Source: Proteiniphilum acetatigenes DSM 18083 (GTDB lineage Bacteria > Bacteroidota > Bacteroidia > Bacteroidales > Dysgonomonadaceae). Taken from it: a stretch of 64,000 nt of DNA. The position numbers were made by a program, and so were the translations under genes. Shown in pieces: positions 54,401 to 63,103 of the stretch. Numbering within the stretch: position 1 is the stretch's first letter; every line of letters begins with the position of its first letter. The DNA is taken from the NCBI RefSeq assembly GCF_000380985.1, contig NZ_KB905694.1:124001-188000 (forward strand). Direction: 5' to 3'. The notes beneath the pieces were generated by a model. That model was not told where the DNA came from, ran no database searches, and was given only the letters and a program-made list of their open reading frames with translations.

Positions 54401-55411
54401 CTATTTTCTGGTCGAACCCTTGATCACCAGGTCAGTTTTGATCAGCCGGCTAACGATCCCCGGTTTGGTCTCTTTCCCTTCAATACGGTTAATCAGCAAT
54501 CGTGCAGCAACTTTTCCCATTTCGAATCCATGCTGGTCTACCGTAGTCAGTGTAGGATCCGTCACTTCGGTGATGTAACTGTTGGTAAAACCGCACACCG
54601 ATATCTCCTCCGGTATTGTATAACCGGCAGATTTCGCGATCTGCATACAATAGGCAGCCACCTCATCATTAATACAAAAGAAGGCATCGGGGTACGGATT
54701 GAAGCGCAACATTTCCGGCACTACTTTTTTTGCCAGCTCAGGCGTATCACACACCCTGTTCATCTCCTTCAAAATAGGCAATTTATGCTTCCTTAATGCG
54801 TCTTCATAACCCATACGACGGTTATTGGCGATAGGCATCGATGGATGGGAGCCAAGAAAAGCAATCCGGCTACATCCCGTATTTATCAGGTATTCAACTG
54901 CGTTAAAGGCACCCGCATAGTCATCCACCACTACTTTATCAGTATTGATTCCGGTACATATCCTGTCAAAAAACACAAGGTAAATATTATTGTCGATGAT
55001 TTCCTGAAAATGGCGGTATTGCTGTGTCTCTTTCGACTGTGACGCCAAAATTCCACATACCCGTGCATCAAGCAGGGTTTCCACACTTTTCACTTCACGT
55101 TCGTAATCTTCCTGGGAATGGCAGAAAAGCAGTTTATAGCCTTCACTCTCGGCCTCCTCCTGGATCCCTGAAAGTACAGTGGAAAAGAAATAATGTACAA
55201 TCTCAGGCACAATAACTCCGATGGTATTATTTCTGTTGGTGCGGAGCTGCATCGCAAGCGTATTGGGTTTATATTTGTGCTCTTCTGCATATTTTTGTAC
55301 AAGTCTCCTGGTATCCTCACTGATGGCAGGATGGTCTTTCATCGCTCTTGAGACAGTGGATGGAGAGAGATTAAGCGCCTGGGCAATATCTTTCAGGGTT
55401 ATTCGTCCCAT
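54401..55411 (-). CDS. LacI-family transcriptional regulator of the sugar genes
   Basis: 336 residues from the ATG at 55411; the open frame extends 16 codons further, but the helix-turn-helix always starts close to the N-terminus. DNA-binding domain: ITLKDIAQALNLSPSTVSRAMKDHPAISEDTR, then the hinge helix PNTLAMQLRTNR and the periplasmic-binding-protein-like core (NTIGVIVPEIVHYFFSTVLSG onward; FCINDEVAAYCMQIA, DPTLTTVDQHGFEMG). The ligand is presumably a maltodextrin-derived sugar, by context. Candidate operators lie before susC and before the adjacent permease. In B. thetaiotaomicron the starch locus is instead controlled by SusR. Confidence 0.93.
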   Translation of the reverse strand: MGRITLKDIAQALNLSPSTVSRAMKDHPAISEDTRRLVQKYAEEHKYKPNTLAMQLRTNRNNTIGVIVPEIVHYFFSTVLSGIQEEAESEGYKLLFCHSQEDYEREVKSVETLLDARVCGILASQSKETQQYRHFQEIIDNNIYLVFFDRICTGINTDKVVVDDYAGAFNAVEYLINTGCSRIAFLGSHPSMPIANNRRMGYEDALRKHKLPILKEMNRVCDTPELAKKVVPEMLRFNPYPDAFFCINDEVAAYCMQIAKSAGYTIPEEISVCGFTNSYITEVTDPTLTTVDQHGFEMGKVAARLLINRIEGKETKPGIVSRLIKTDLVIKGSTRK

Positions 55412-55470
55412 ATATAAAATAGTTTCCTCAAAAATAGAGAAAAAATGGGAAGAAAGCAATAGATATTTCC

Positions 55471-55478
55471 TACTTTTG
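55471..55478 (+). promoter_or_regulatory. -7 promoter element for the arginine deiminase gene
   Basis: TACTTTTG fits TAnnTTTG. No -33 TTTG at the expected place. The start codon follows after 22 bases. Confidence 0.5.
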
Positions 55479-55500
55479 TTATAATTATTGAATTACCGCT

Positions 55501-56772
55501 ATGACCGAGAACAGAAAATGTACTTTACAGGTTCAGTCGGAAACCGGAAAACTGGAAGCCGTACTGATCCATTATCCCGGTGCCGAGGTGGAAAATATGA
55601 CTCCACGGCATGCACAAAGGGCTTTATACAGCGACATATTGAATCTTTCCATTGCACGCAGGGAATATGATCAGCTGTTGGCTGTATTGAAAAAAATATC
55701 GGATGTGTACGAAGTTGCTGACTTATTGGAAAAGGTATTGGAACATGAACATCTGAAAGACGACCTGATCCGGAAGATATGTACCACGGAACAGGCAACG
55801 GAATATATCGATTATCTAATGGATCTTTCCGCCCTTAATCTTACGAAAGTACTGATTGAGGGACTTCCTCTGCAAATTAATACCCTGACTGATTTCCTGC
55901 GCGAAGAATATTACGCGCTGAAACCGCTTTACAACTATTATTTCACACGCGATCCGTCGGCCGTTATCGGGAATAATGCACTGGTCTGCAAGATGGCCAA
56001 CAGTGTCCGTATACGGGAATCGCTGATCATGGATGCCATTTTTAAAAGCGATCTCTTTTTTAGTGGAAACATAGTGAACAGTTATGACCTGTCGCAAAAC
56101 GACCCTCTGGTAAAGATGGAGGGTGGTGATATCTTAGTGGTAAGGGACGACATCCTTCTGATCGGTAACGGCATGCGAACCAGTGCACAGGGAATAGACT
56201 TTCTGGTACGGGAATTCTGTAAGACCGGATCGGGGAAGAAGCATGTGATCGTGCAGCAACTGCCGGAATCTCCCGAATCGTTTATCCATCTCGACATGGT
56301 TTTTACCATGCTCGACAACGACAAGGCAATGGTTTACAAACCACTGATCATGAACGACTCACCTTATCAGACAGTGCATATGCAGATCGATAATGGTAAA
56401 GTGACAAAAATTTCTTCGGTGAGCGGTATCCTCAGCGTTTTACGAAAATTGGGAATCGACCTGATGCCGATAGTTTGTGGTGGTAAATCCGACGATTGGG
56501 ATCAGGAACGGGAACAGTGGCATAGCGGTGCAAATTTCTTAGCACTCGCACCCGGTAAAGTGATCTCCTATGCAAGGAATATCCATACATTGGAAGAGTT
56601 GAACAAGAACGGGTTTGAAGTAGTGAAAGCAGCCGATATTATTAACGGCCAACGGGATATTGTCTCCGCAGGTAATTGCGTAATTACCCTCGAAGGATCT
56701 GAACTTCCCCGCGGGGGTGGCGGCCCACGATGTATGACTATGCCGTTGCGACGAACTACAGAATATCTTTAA
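55501..56772 (+). CDS. arcA: Arginine deiminase
   Basis: Hydrolyses arginine to citrulline and ammonium. 423 residues. Catalytic set of the guanidino-modifying superfamily: FTRDP near residue 149, EGGD, H263 in HLDMVF, and nucleophile C411 in RCMTMPL near the end. Start region LEAVLIHYPGAEVENMTP is also typical. The ornithine carbamoyltransferase and carbamate kinase that complete the pathway are not beside it, so the role may be acid resistance, citrulline supply or pathway completion elsewhere. The 3' end overlaps the convergent HAD gene by 17 bases. Confidence 0.95.
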   Translation: MTENRKCTLQVQSETGKLEAVLIHYPGAEVENMTPRHAQRALYSDILNLSIARREYDQLLAVLKKISDVYEVADLLEKVLEHEHLKDDLIRKICTTEQATEYIDYLMDLSALNLTKVLIEGLPLQINTLTDFLREEYYALKPLYNYYFTRDPSAVIGNNALVCKMANSVRIRESLIMDAIFKSDLFFSGNIVNSYDLSQNDPLVKMEGGDILVVRDDILLIGNGMRTSAQGIDFLVREFCKTGSGKKHVIVQQLPESPESFIHLDMVFTMLDNDKAMVYKPLIMNDSPYQTVHMQIDNGKVTKISSVSGILSVLRKLGIDLMPIVCGGKSDDWDQEREQWHSGANFLALAPGKVISYARNIHTLEELNKNGFEVVKAADIINGQRDIVSAGNCVITLEGSELPRGGGGPRCMTMPLRRTTEYL

Positions 56773-57448
56773 TCTCAGCCAGCCTTTTCACAGTGTAAGT
56801 AGGTTCAAAGCCATCCGAAGCTATCCCTTTCGGGTTAAACCATATCTGTGCAATCCGGCTTTGGTGTGCCCCGACGATATCGGCATCCCAACTGTCACCG
56901 ATCATCACTGTCTGATCGCGTCGGGAATTGGTATTCTTCAGGGCATAGGTAAATATATCGGGATGTGGCTTATTGATGGCTGCATCCTCCGAAAGGATTA
57001 TCTTATCAAAATAGGGCTTTAGCCCCGAATTTTTGATCTTCTTGAACTGCACCTCCCGGAATCCATTGGAGAGAATATGCATTCTGTATTTCGATTTCAG
57101 GTAATCCAACAGATCCAGAGCTCCAGCGATCAGTTTCGTCTTACGGGTAGTTCTTTCCAGAAAATCGTCACTCAATTTCTTTGCATATTCAGGGTCATCA
57201 ATTCCGAATGCTCTCACCGGTGCCAGAAAACGCTCCACAGTGAGCATTTCCTTAGTGATCTCTCCCTGCCCGTATAAGCCCCAAAGATGGTAATTTCCGG
57301 GCAAATAGACACGGTAATATGCTTCGAACGTAGGATAGAATTCCTCATATCCGTAATCACGATAAATTTCCTCCAGGCACTCTTTCCCGTTTCTATGAAT
57401 ATCCCAGAGGGTATCGTCCAGGTCAATAAAAAGATTTTTGTATTGCAT
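56756..57448 (-). CDS. HAD-family nucleotidase, YjjG-like
   Basis: 230 residues from the ATG at 57448; 14 upstream codons are open but overlap the terminator hairpin of the next gene and are not family-like. HAD motif I LFIDLDDTLWD, motif II HILSNGF, the lysine in DAAINKPHPDIF and motif IV MIGDSWDADIVGA are complete. The helical cap and the pattern YKNLFIDLDDTLWDIHRN suit the YjjG group, which dephosphorylates non-canonical pyrimidine nucleotides; exact substrate is inference. Confidence 0.9.
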   Translation of the reverse strand: MQYKNLFIDLDDTLWDIHRNGKECLEEIYRDYGYEEFYPTFEAYYRVYLPGNYHLWGLYGQGEITKEMLTVERFLAPVRAFGIDDPEYAKKLSDDFLERTTRKTKLIAGALDLLDYLKSKYRMHILSNGFREVQFKKIKNSGLKPYFDKIILSEDAAINKPHPDIFTYALKNTNSRRDQTVMIGDSWDADIVGAHQSRIAQIWFNPKGIASDGFEPTYTVKRLAEIKDIL

Positions 57449-57452
57449 CAGT

Positions 57453-57486
57453 AAAAAATCACGGAGTGGTTTCAGGCCACTCCGCA
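57453..57486 (-). terminator. Terminator of the coiled-coil lipoprotein gene
   Basis: On the minus strand CGGAGTGG (57484-57477) pairs with CCACTCCG (57469-57462), 7-base loop, followed by TGATTTTTTAC. It sits 38 bases after the lipoprotein stop. Confidence 0.82.
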
Positions 57487-57522
57487 ACATTTATTTTCAG
57501 TTTGACATCATCTACCTGTTGA

Positions 57523-58377
57523 TCAATTCACTTCAATAATCAAGTATTTAGTAAGGCTCCAGAAACGCTGAGTATCGGTAATCTGGAAAGTGAGATTTCC
57601 GTCGCTTCCTTTTACAAACTCGTAAGTCCCTTCAGGATGTGTAGACCAGAGTTTACCTTTTGATGCATACAATGGAATCTCCGTCACCTCACGAATATCG
57701 ATCTTCAGAAAATAATCCTTATTGAATGTATCCTGCAACACACGCGTCTGTTGGAGAAATCCACCGGAAAGTATCTTCTGGTCTTTCAGTTCGCTGGCTG
57801 TACCAAAAACATAATAAGCCGTATGCAATGACCTGTCCTGTTCACGGATAGTGAGTGATTGCTGTTCAGCTTCAACAGCGAGGGAAGCGATATCTTGCGA
57901 CAGTTGGGTGATCTGCTCATCTTTCTCTGCCAGTTGGGTCTGTAATTCAGCCAGTCGCGTTGAACTCTCCCTCATCTCGTTATTCAAACGGTTAATGGTA
58001 TTTTTCAACGACGCTATCTCTTTATTGCTCCCGCTGTATTTCCTATTCAGTTCATCCAGTTGAGTCTTGTTTCTCTGTAATATTTCGTTGATCATCTTGA
58101 AATTATCATTTACCCTGTCCCGGGTAGCCTGGCTCATCTCACCACCTTCCGCCGACTGTGTAGAGATATATTTTTCCGCTTCCCTGATTTTAGCGAAGTT
58201 TTCTTCCACCTCGCTGATCACAGCCATCATCTCGGCTGCCTCAGCTTCCGTTCCGGCAGACTGCTGCAACAAAGAATCACGTTGAGCCTGAAGCTCTTTA
58301 TACTCTTTCGATTCCCTTACATTTGTACATGAGACAATGAGTCCGATGACAAAAAACAGTATTCCAATCTTCTTCAT
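57523..58377 (-). CDS. Coiled-coil lipoprotein of unknown function
   Basis: 284 residues. Lipoprotein signal ending IVSC, followed by TNVRES (no acidic surface motif, so probably periplasmic face). Residues about 25-185 form a long, almost unbroken coiled coil (repeated heptads such as NRLNNEMRESSTRLAELQTQLAEKDEQI). The C-terminal 95 residues are globular and beta-rich (TAYYVFGTASELKDQKILSGG, WSTHPEGTYEFV, RFWSLTKYLIIEVN). I do not recognise a named family. Single gene with its own strong terminator. It could span the periplasm or bind peptidoglycan, but the sequence does not show this. Confidence 0.75.
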   Translation of the reverse strand: MKKIGILFFVIGLIVSCTNVRESKEYKELQAQRDSLLQQSAGTEAEAAEMMAVISEVEENFAKIREAEKYISTQSAEGGEMSQATRDRVNDNFKMINEILQRNKTQLDELNRKYSGSNKEIASLKNTINRLNNEMRESSTRLAELQTQLAEKDEQITQLSQDIASLAVEAEQQSLTIREQDRSLHTAYYVFGTASELKDQKILSGGFLQQTRVLQDTFNKDYFLKIDIREVTEIPLYASKGKLWSTHPEGTYEFVKGSDGNLTFQITDTQRFWSLTKYLIIEVN

Positions 58378-58446
58378 ATGATTAAAAATTTTCTTCTCTA
58401 TTAAACGATTGATGCTATAAAATAGTTTGATTCGTAGATTTTACTT

Positions 58447-59115
58447 TTATTTTCCTGCCACTACAATAACAAATTCCCCCCTTGGTTCATTTTCGGTAAA
58501 ATGGGAGATCAACTCTCCAAGAGTACCTCTCACGGTTTCTGCATAGAGTTTCGATATCTCTCTCGACACCGAAGCCGCACGGTTATTACCCATATTCTCT
58601 GCCAGTTGGGAGAGCGTTTTCACTACACGATACGGTGATTCATAGAAAATCATAGTCCGGGTCTCCTCCGCCAGTTGTTTCAACCGTGTCTGCCTTCCTT
58701 TCTTCTGTGGCAGAAAGCCTTCAAAAGAAAAACGCTCAGAAGCCAATCCCGACTCTACAAGGGCAGGTACAAAGGCGGTTGCCCCGGGGAGACACTCTAT
58801 CTCCATCCCCTCCTGCACACAGGCGCGTACAAGCAAAAAGCCGGGGTCGGAGATAGACGGTGTACCGGCATCCGATATCAAAGCGATACAATCTCCTGCT
58901 TTTATCCTCTCCACAATATGCACCACCGACCGATGTTCATTGAATTTATGGTGGGATTGCATACGTGTTTCTATACCAAAGTGCTTCAACAGTATGCCGC
59001 TGGTGCGTGTATCTTCTGCCAGAACCAGATCACATTCCTTCAGTACTCTGATTGCTCTCAGCGTCATATCTTCCAGATTGCCTATCGGCGTGGGCACCAC
59101 ATACAGTTTTCCCAT
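58447..59115 (-). CDS. rsmI: 16S rRNA (cytidine1402-2'-O)-methyltransferase
   Basis: 222 residues from the ATG at 59115 (a GTG seven codons upstream overlaps the next gene by 4 bases). Tetrapyrrole-methylase fold with LYVVPTPIGNLEDMTLRAI at the start, VLAEDTRTSGILLKHF, ISDAGTPSISDPGF and FEGFLPQKKGRQTRL: all diagnostic for RsmI. It finishes the modification of C1402, the base also methylated by RsmH from the division cluster. Likely co-transcribed with the upstream unknown gene, 17 bases away. Confidence 0.95.
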   Translation of the reverse strand: MGKLYVVPTPIGNLEDMTLRAIRVLKECDLVLAEDTRTSGILLKHFGIETRMQSHHKFNEHRSVVHIVERIKAGDCIALISDAGTPSISDPGFLLVRACVQEGMEIECLPGATAFVPALVESGLASERFSFEGFLPQKKGRQTRLKQLAEETRTMIFYESPYRVVKTLSQLAENMGNNRAASVSREISKLYAETVRGTLGELISHFTENEPRGEFVIVVAGK

Positions 59116-59132
59116 GTTCACTGCTTTTGCGC

Positions 59133-59939
59133 TCACTCAAACCCTTTTTTGATAATCAGAAGAAACTCCTTTACCGTCTGATTTTCAAAATTCCAACTCT
59201 GCTCTCTCTTCAAATAAGTCTCAGCTTCCTCAAAACTCCCCAGCCTGTTTAACGTCTCCATTACTCTATTCATCTCCAAGCGGTTGTTATTGAACAATTC
59301 CCTCTGGAACAGAAAGCGGTCGTTGAGACTGATTCCTCTTCTCAAATCCAGTAACGCAGGTGGTACCTGAATAATATCATTCAAAGAACGTGCGACCTGT
59401 TTTCCCTCTCCGTTTTTTTCAGGAAGAATTTTCCCTACTCCTGCAGGAGACGGCACCCCTTCACTAATCCGCGGATCCCGGTATTCAGGCAAGATGATTC
59501 TTTCTGTAAAACTGACTCTTTCTTGTTCTATGACAATCTCATCCATCCCTTGCGAAGGATACTCCGACGATTCAGAATCTTTTGATTGTTCTGAGTCTTC
59601 CGGTTGATCTTCGTAATCGGGTTGTTCTGAATACTCCGGTCGGTCTGAATAATCCGGCGTGGTTTGTTGTACACCCGGATCCGCTTCCTTGACAGCATTA
59701 CCCCGTCCATCCGACTCTGACAGGAATCGTACCAACCGCTCCATCTGCTCCTTCATCTCTCCGATCTGCATCAGTTCCAGTTCATGGAGCGACCGTGAAA
59801 TCTTCTCTATCCGGTCGAAAGAGGCGCTGAAAAATGAGAAAGGCAACGTGTCGCTTTCCTGGACTGAAAGGAGTCGTTGTTCCAACAATTTCAGATCGCT
59901 CAAAAGCTGATCAATATATTCATTTCTTTTTTTCGACAT
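59133..59939 (-). CDS. Lineage-specific cytoplasmic protein with acidic repeat linker
   Basis: 268 residues, no signal peptide or membrane helix. N-terminal coiled-coil-like helices (DQLLSDLKLLEQRLLSVQ, LHELELMQIGEMKEQMERLV), then a low-complexity acidic region around residues 90-125 built of short D/E-Y-x-x-Q-P repeats that are also tandem at DNA level (59570-59660), and a compact, conserved-looking C-terminus (SLNDRFLFQRELFNNNRLEM, NRLGSFEEAETYLKREQSWN). I recall this C-terminal pattern in Bacteroidetes hypothetical proteins but know no function. Possibly an adaptor or scaffold; co-transcribed with rsmI. Confidence 0.72.
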   Translation of the reverse strand: MSKKRNEYIDQLLSDLKLLEQRLLSVQESDTLPFSFFSASFDRIEKISRSLHELELMQIGEMKEQMERLVRFLSESDGRGNAVKEADPGVQQTTPDYSDRPEYSEQPDYEDQPEDSEQSKDSESSEYPSQGMDEIVIEQERVSFTERIILPEYRDPRISEGVPSPAGVGKILPEKNGEGKQVARSLNDIIQVPPALLDLRRGISLNDRFLFQRELFNNNRLEMNRVMETLNRLGSFEEAETYLKREQSWNFENQTVKEFLLIIKKGFE

Positions 59940-60021
59940 CTGATATTCTTTTTGCCGGTGATTTCCCTTACACGCTCACCTTGAGCAATGTTCCGATCTT
60001 TACAACTTACAAAAGTAATCA

Positions 60022-61446
60022 TTATTTGGAAAGCTCCACAAAATCATCAGGCAAATTCACAAGAAATAACTTCCGGGAGCTCCGGGTGATAGAGGTATAA
60101 AGCCAGCGATAAAAGTTCTCACCCATATAGGATTGCTGGATATATCCCAGATCGAGGAATACATTCTTCCACTCTCCGCCCTGCGCCTTGTGACAGGTAA
60201 CAGCATATCCGTATTTCACCTGCAAGGCATTGAACCAGGGATTTGCTTTCACCTTCTTATATTTTTGCTGTTTACGCGGTATGTCGGTATAATCCTCCAT
60301 CACGTTGAAAAAGAGACGATCGCTCTGTTCACGCGTAAGTCCCGGAACTTCGGTATACAGTACATCCAAAATGATTTTCGCCTCAAATTCAATTTCATAA
60401 TCACGATGATACAATAGCACATTACAGAATCTAAAACCATACATCTCTTCCTCGCCCCTCACGCGCTGTACCTCTACAAATTCACCGTTGGCCAGAAAGT
60501 CAAGATCCTCGAAATTGTCCACCCAGAAATAGTTATTTTTGGTAATCATCAGGATGTCCCCTGCAGAAATCTCCTCCTCACGGTACAAGACCCTATTCCT
60601 GATCCCGTTATTATAGGCATTCACCCGTTTATTGGAACGGGAAATGACAATAGTCTCCTCCATACCCTCCTTCTGGTAAGCATGGGATATCTCATCTATC
60701 AGTTCTGTTCCTGTAATACGTACTACATCTGCAAAGCCTTCCAATTTTAGTTTCGGATACTCTTCCGTCATCTGAAACCTCAATGCATTCCTCAGTATCG
60801 TGGCATTGTACAGGATACCCGACTCTTCCTCCTGGCGCACGATTTGGGTCAGCGTCGCTTCCGTTACTTCAAGCGAATAGGAACGTAACATATCCCTGTC
60901 AAGGGCAGGACTGTTTTCCTGTTTCACCGGAGGTAACTGGGCACTGTCTCCCACGAACAGTATCCTGCACCCCTGGGCAGAGTAGACATACTCTATCAGA
61001 TCGTCCAATAATCTTCCGGTTCCGAAAATAGAAAAATCGGGCGATTCATTACTGATCATCGATGCTTCATCTACAATAAAAAGCGTATGCTTATGCAGAT
61101 TCTCAGAAAGAGAAAAATGAGGCGATCCCTCTGCAAACTTCTGCTGACGATATATTTTCTTGTGGATAGTGAATGCCTGTTGGGCCGCATAACCTGAGAA
61201 AACTTTTGCAGCCCTTCCGGTAGGCGCCAACAGAACGGTTTTTTGCCTGAATTCAGTCATTGTCTTCACAAGACTTCCGATAAGTGAGGATTTCCCTGTA
61301 CCTGCATATCCGGTCAGTAAAAAAATATGATCGTCGATCCCTGAAAAAAGAAAACCGGCGATCTTTTCCAGGGCTTTCATCTGGTCGTCCGTGAAGTTAA
61401 ACGGGAAATTTTCGCTGATTTTCTCAATAAAAAACCGATTTACCAT
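60022..61446 (-). CDS. RecD2-like ATP-dependent DNA helicase (SF1B)
   Basis: 474 residues from the ATG at 61446 (14 upstream codons open, not conserved-looking). Motif I LLTGYAGTGKSSLIGSL, motif Ia APTGRAAKVF, motif II LFIVDEASMIS, motif III FVGDSAQLPPV, motif IV-like TIVISRSNKRVNAYN, then the UvrD_C_2 end with VTCHKAQGGEWKNVFLDLG and LYTSITRSSRKLFLV. These are short RecD/Dda-type 5'-3' helicases without the RecB/RecC partners, common in Bacteroidetes. Role in repair or replication restart is by family only. Divergent from the 61563 gene. Confidence 0.9.
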   Translation of the reverse strand: MVNRFFIEKISENFPFNFTDDQMKALEKIAGFLFSGIDDHIFLLTGYAGTGKSSLIGSLVKTMTEFRQKTVLLAPTGRAAKVFSGYAAQQAFTIHKKIYRQQKFAEGSPHFSLSENLHKHTLFIVDEASMISNESPDFSIFGTGRLLDDLIEYVYSAQGCRILFVGDSAQLPPVKQENSPALDRDMLRSYSLEVTEATLTQIVRQEEESGILYNATILRNALRFQMTEEYPKLKLEGFADVVRITGTELIDEISHAYQKEGMEETIVISRSNKRVNAYNNGIRNRVLYREEEISAGDILMITKNNYFWVDNFEDLDFLANGEFVEVQRVRGEEEMYGFRFCNVLLYHRDYEIEFEAKIILDVLYTEVPGLTREQSDRLFFNVMEDYTDIPRKQQKYKKVKANPWFNALQVKYGYAVTCHKAQGGEWKNVFLDLGYIQQSYMGENFYRWLYTSITRSSRKLFLVNLPDDFVELSK

Positions 61447-61496
61447 TTTTTTTGGTATTTTTTCCTGTAAAAGTAGCACAATTATCATTCTTTTTC

Positions 61497-61504
61497 TAAA
61501 TTTG
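61497..61504 (+). promoter_or_regulatory. -7 promoter element for the 61563 gene
   Basis: TAAATTTG fits TAnnTTTG; no TTTG at the ideal -33 position. AAGGAAAA lies a few bases before the start codon, giving a leader of about 50 bases. Confidence 0.5.
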
Positions 61505-61562
61505 TAGTCTAAAATCAGAAAATCAGAATTAAAACAGTATAAATATTAAAAAGGAAAAGTCC

Positions 61563-62267
61563 ATGAAAGTTGTAATGAGAGTGCTTTTAGCAGTAGCCAT
61601 TATTCTTTTGGCTTATGTTAGCTGGAGAAGTATCCAAGGACAGGTTGATTTTGATGCAGAAGTAGCAAAACGTGACAAGGCAGTTATCCAGCGCCTGGTG
61701 GATATCCGTACAGCGCAAGTCGCTTTACGTGCTCAGTCCGGATCTTACACAGCCAGTTTTGACACACTGATCCAGTTCGTAAAAGATGGAAGAATTGCTA
61801 CCGTAGTAAAAGCAGGAGATCTCACTGAAGCTCAGTTGGAAGCAGGTATGACAGAGGTAAAAGCCATGCAGATCATCAATTCAGGGAACGAAAAAGCCAT
61901 TAGGGATGCTGGTCTTTGGGATGAAACAAAGAATGCTCCTCAATTGGTAAGAGACTCTATCTATTCCCCGGCCGTTCAGGTTTTGTATCCGAATCGTCGC
62001 AATTTTATCCCTGATTCTCTGGCATTCGTACCTTATGGAAACGGAGCTAAATTCGAAATGGGAGTCGATTCACTGATCACCGCATCGGGTTACCCCATCC
62101 AGGTATTCGAAGCAAAAACTCACTACTCAGTTTATTTAGGAGATCTCGACAAGAGATTAGTGGATCAGAAAATCCAGGAAGTACTCGATCGTCCGGGTAA
62201 CAGATATCCCGGCTTGCAGGTGGGTTCGCTTGAAATGGCTAACAATAACGCCGGTAACTGGGAATAA
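61563..62267 (+). CDS. Single-helix membrane protein with pseudopilin-like layout, function unknown
   Basis: 234 residues. One N-terminal membrane helix (about 4-21) that runs on into an amphipathic helix (QVDFDAEVAKRDKAVIQRL), followed by a segment (DIRTAQVALRAQSGSYTASFDTLIQFV) whose pattern recalls pseudopilins and major pilins after their helix. The prepilin cleavage glycine and the E5 residue are absent, so it is not a standard pilin. The rest is beta-rich. I know no named family; similar proteins occur in Bacteroidetes next to DUF3822 and rsmD, as here. Likely first gene of that operon. Confidence 0.72.
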   Translation: MKVVMRVLLAVAIILLAYVSWRSIQGQVDFDAEVAKRDKAVIQRLVDIRTAQVALRAQSGSYTASFDTLIQFVKDGRIATVVKAGDLTEAQLEAGMTEVKAMQIINSGNEKAIRDAGLWDETKNAPQLVRDSIYSPAVQVLYPNRRNFIPDSLAFVPYGNGAKFEMGVDSLITASGYPIQVFEAKTHYSVYLGDLDKRLVDQKIQEVLDRPGNRYPGLQVGSLEMANNNAGNWE

Positions 62268-62287
62268 CAGTTTCCCTATATCACAGT

Positions 62288-63103
62288 ATGTTCTTACCTG
62301 AAAATATTGATCTGGCATATTCGGAAAGATACAATTTATCCATTCGGCTGTCGCCGAATGGATTTTCTTTTTGTATTTATTGTCCGGGTGACCCGTCTAT
62401 TTTTCATTTTCAGGAAACCGGACTAAGTGGTAAACTCTCCTATATAGACAACATCAAAAAACTGATTTTTGACCTTGGTTTTTTTAGTCAGACATTCAAT
62501 CAGGTAACAGTTACTGTCGTTTCTCCTTTTTATACGCTTGTTCCCGAAGCTTATTTTGAAAAGAAGCGGATTGAAGAGTTGTTCCGGTTCAATTTTCATG
62601 AAACGAACGGTGTTATTCTTACAGATAGTCCTCTGGAAAATGATCTCCGGACTCTTTTCAATGTAGATGAAGAGGTACATTCATTCCTTTCACGGAATTT
62701 ATGGAATCCTACATTCCACCACCACTCTTCTATTCTTACCCGTCTGTTCATATCTCATAGAGGTGATGAAACCGGAAAGTGTTGCTTCGCCGATTTTCAC
62801 GACAAATATGTCACCATAGTTTGTTTCTCAGGAAACCGGCTGCTCTCTACAAATACGTTTCTGGCAACCGATCCTCATGACACTACTTATTTTATCGCAA
62901 GCGTGTGGGAAAAACTCACTTTCGACCAGTCTACAGACAGGCTTTTTCTTTCCGGCGATATCGATTCCCAAAGAGCGACGATAGACCTGCTCAAAAAACT
63001 GATCCGATGGGTGGAGCAAATGGAATTGAGTCCGAAAGTGATATTGACAGAAGAGCAAAAAAGAATGCTTCCCACTGATATATTGGCTGCCTTATGCGTA
63101 TAA
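62288..63103 (+). CDS. DUF3822 family protein
   Basis: 271 residues, cytoplasmic. The pattern LAYSERYNLSIRLSPNGFSFCIY, PFYTLVPEAYFEKKRIEELFRFNF, RLFISHRGDETGKCCFADFHDKYVTIVCF and DRLFLSGDID matches DUF3822, a Bacteroidetes family with the actin-like (ASKHA) two-lobe layout; the function is unknown. It lies 20 bases after the preceding gene and overlaps rsmD by 10 bases, so it is translationally coupled to the methyltransferase, a link conserved in the phylum that hints at a ribosome-related role. Confidence 0.88.
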   Translation: MFLPENIDLAYSERYNLSIRLSPNGFSFCIYCPGDPSIFHFQETGLSGKLSYIDNIKKLIFDLGFFSQTFNQVTVTVVSPFYTLVPEAYFEKKRIEELFRFNFHETNGVILTDSPLENDLRTLFNVDEEVHSFLSRNLWNPTFHHHSSILTRLFISHRGDETGKCCFADFHDKYVTIVCFSGNRLLSTNTFLATDPHDTTYFIASVWEKLTFDQSTDRLFLSGDIDSQRATIDLLKKLIRWVEQMELSPKVILTEEQKRMLPTDILAALCV

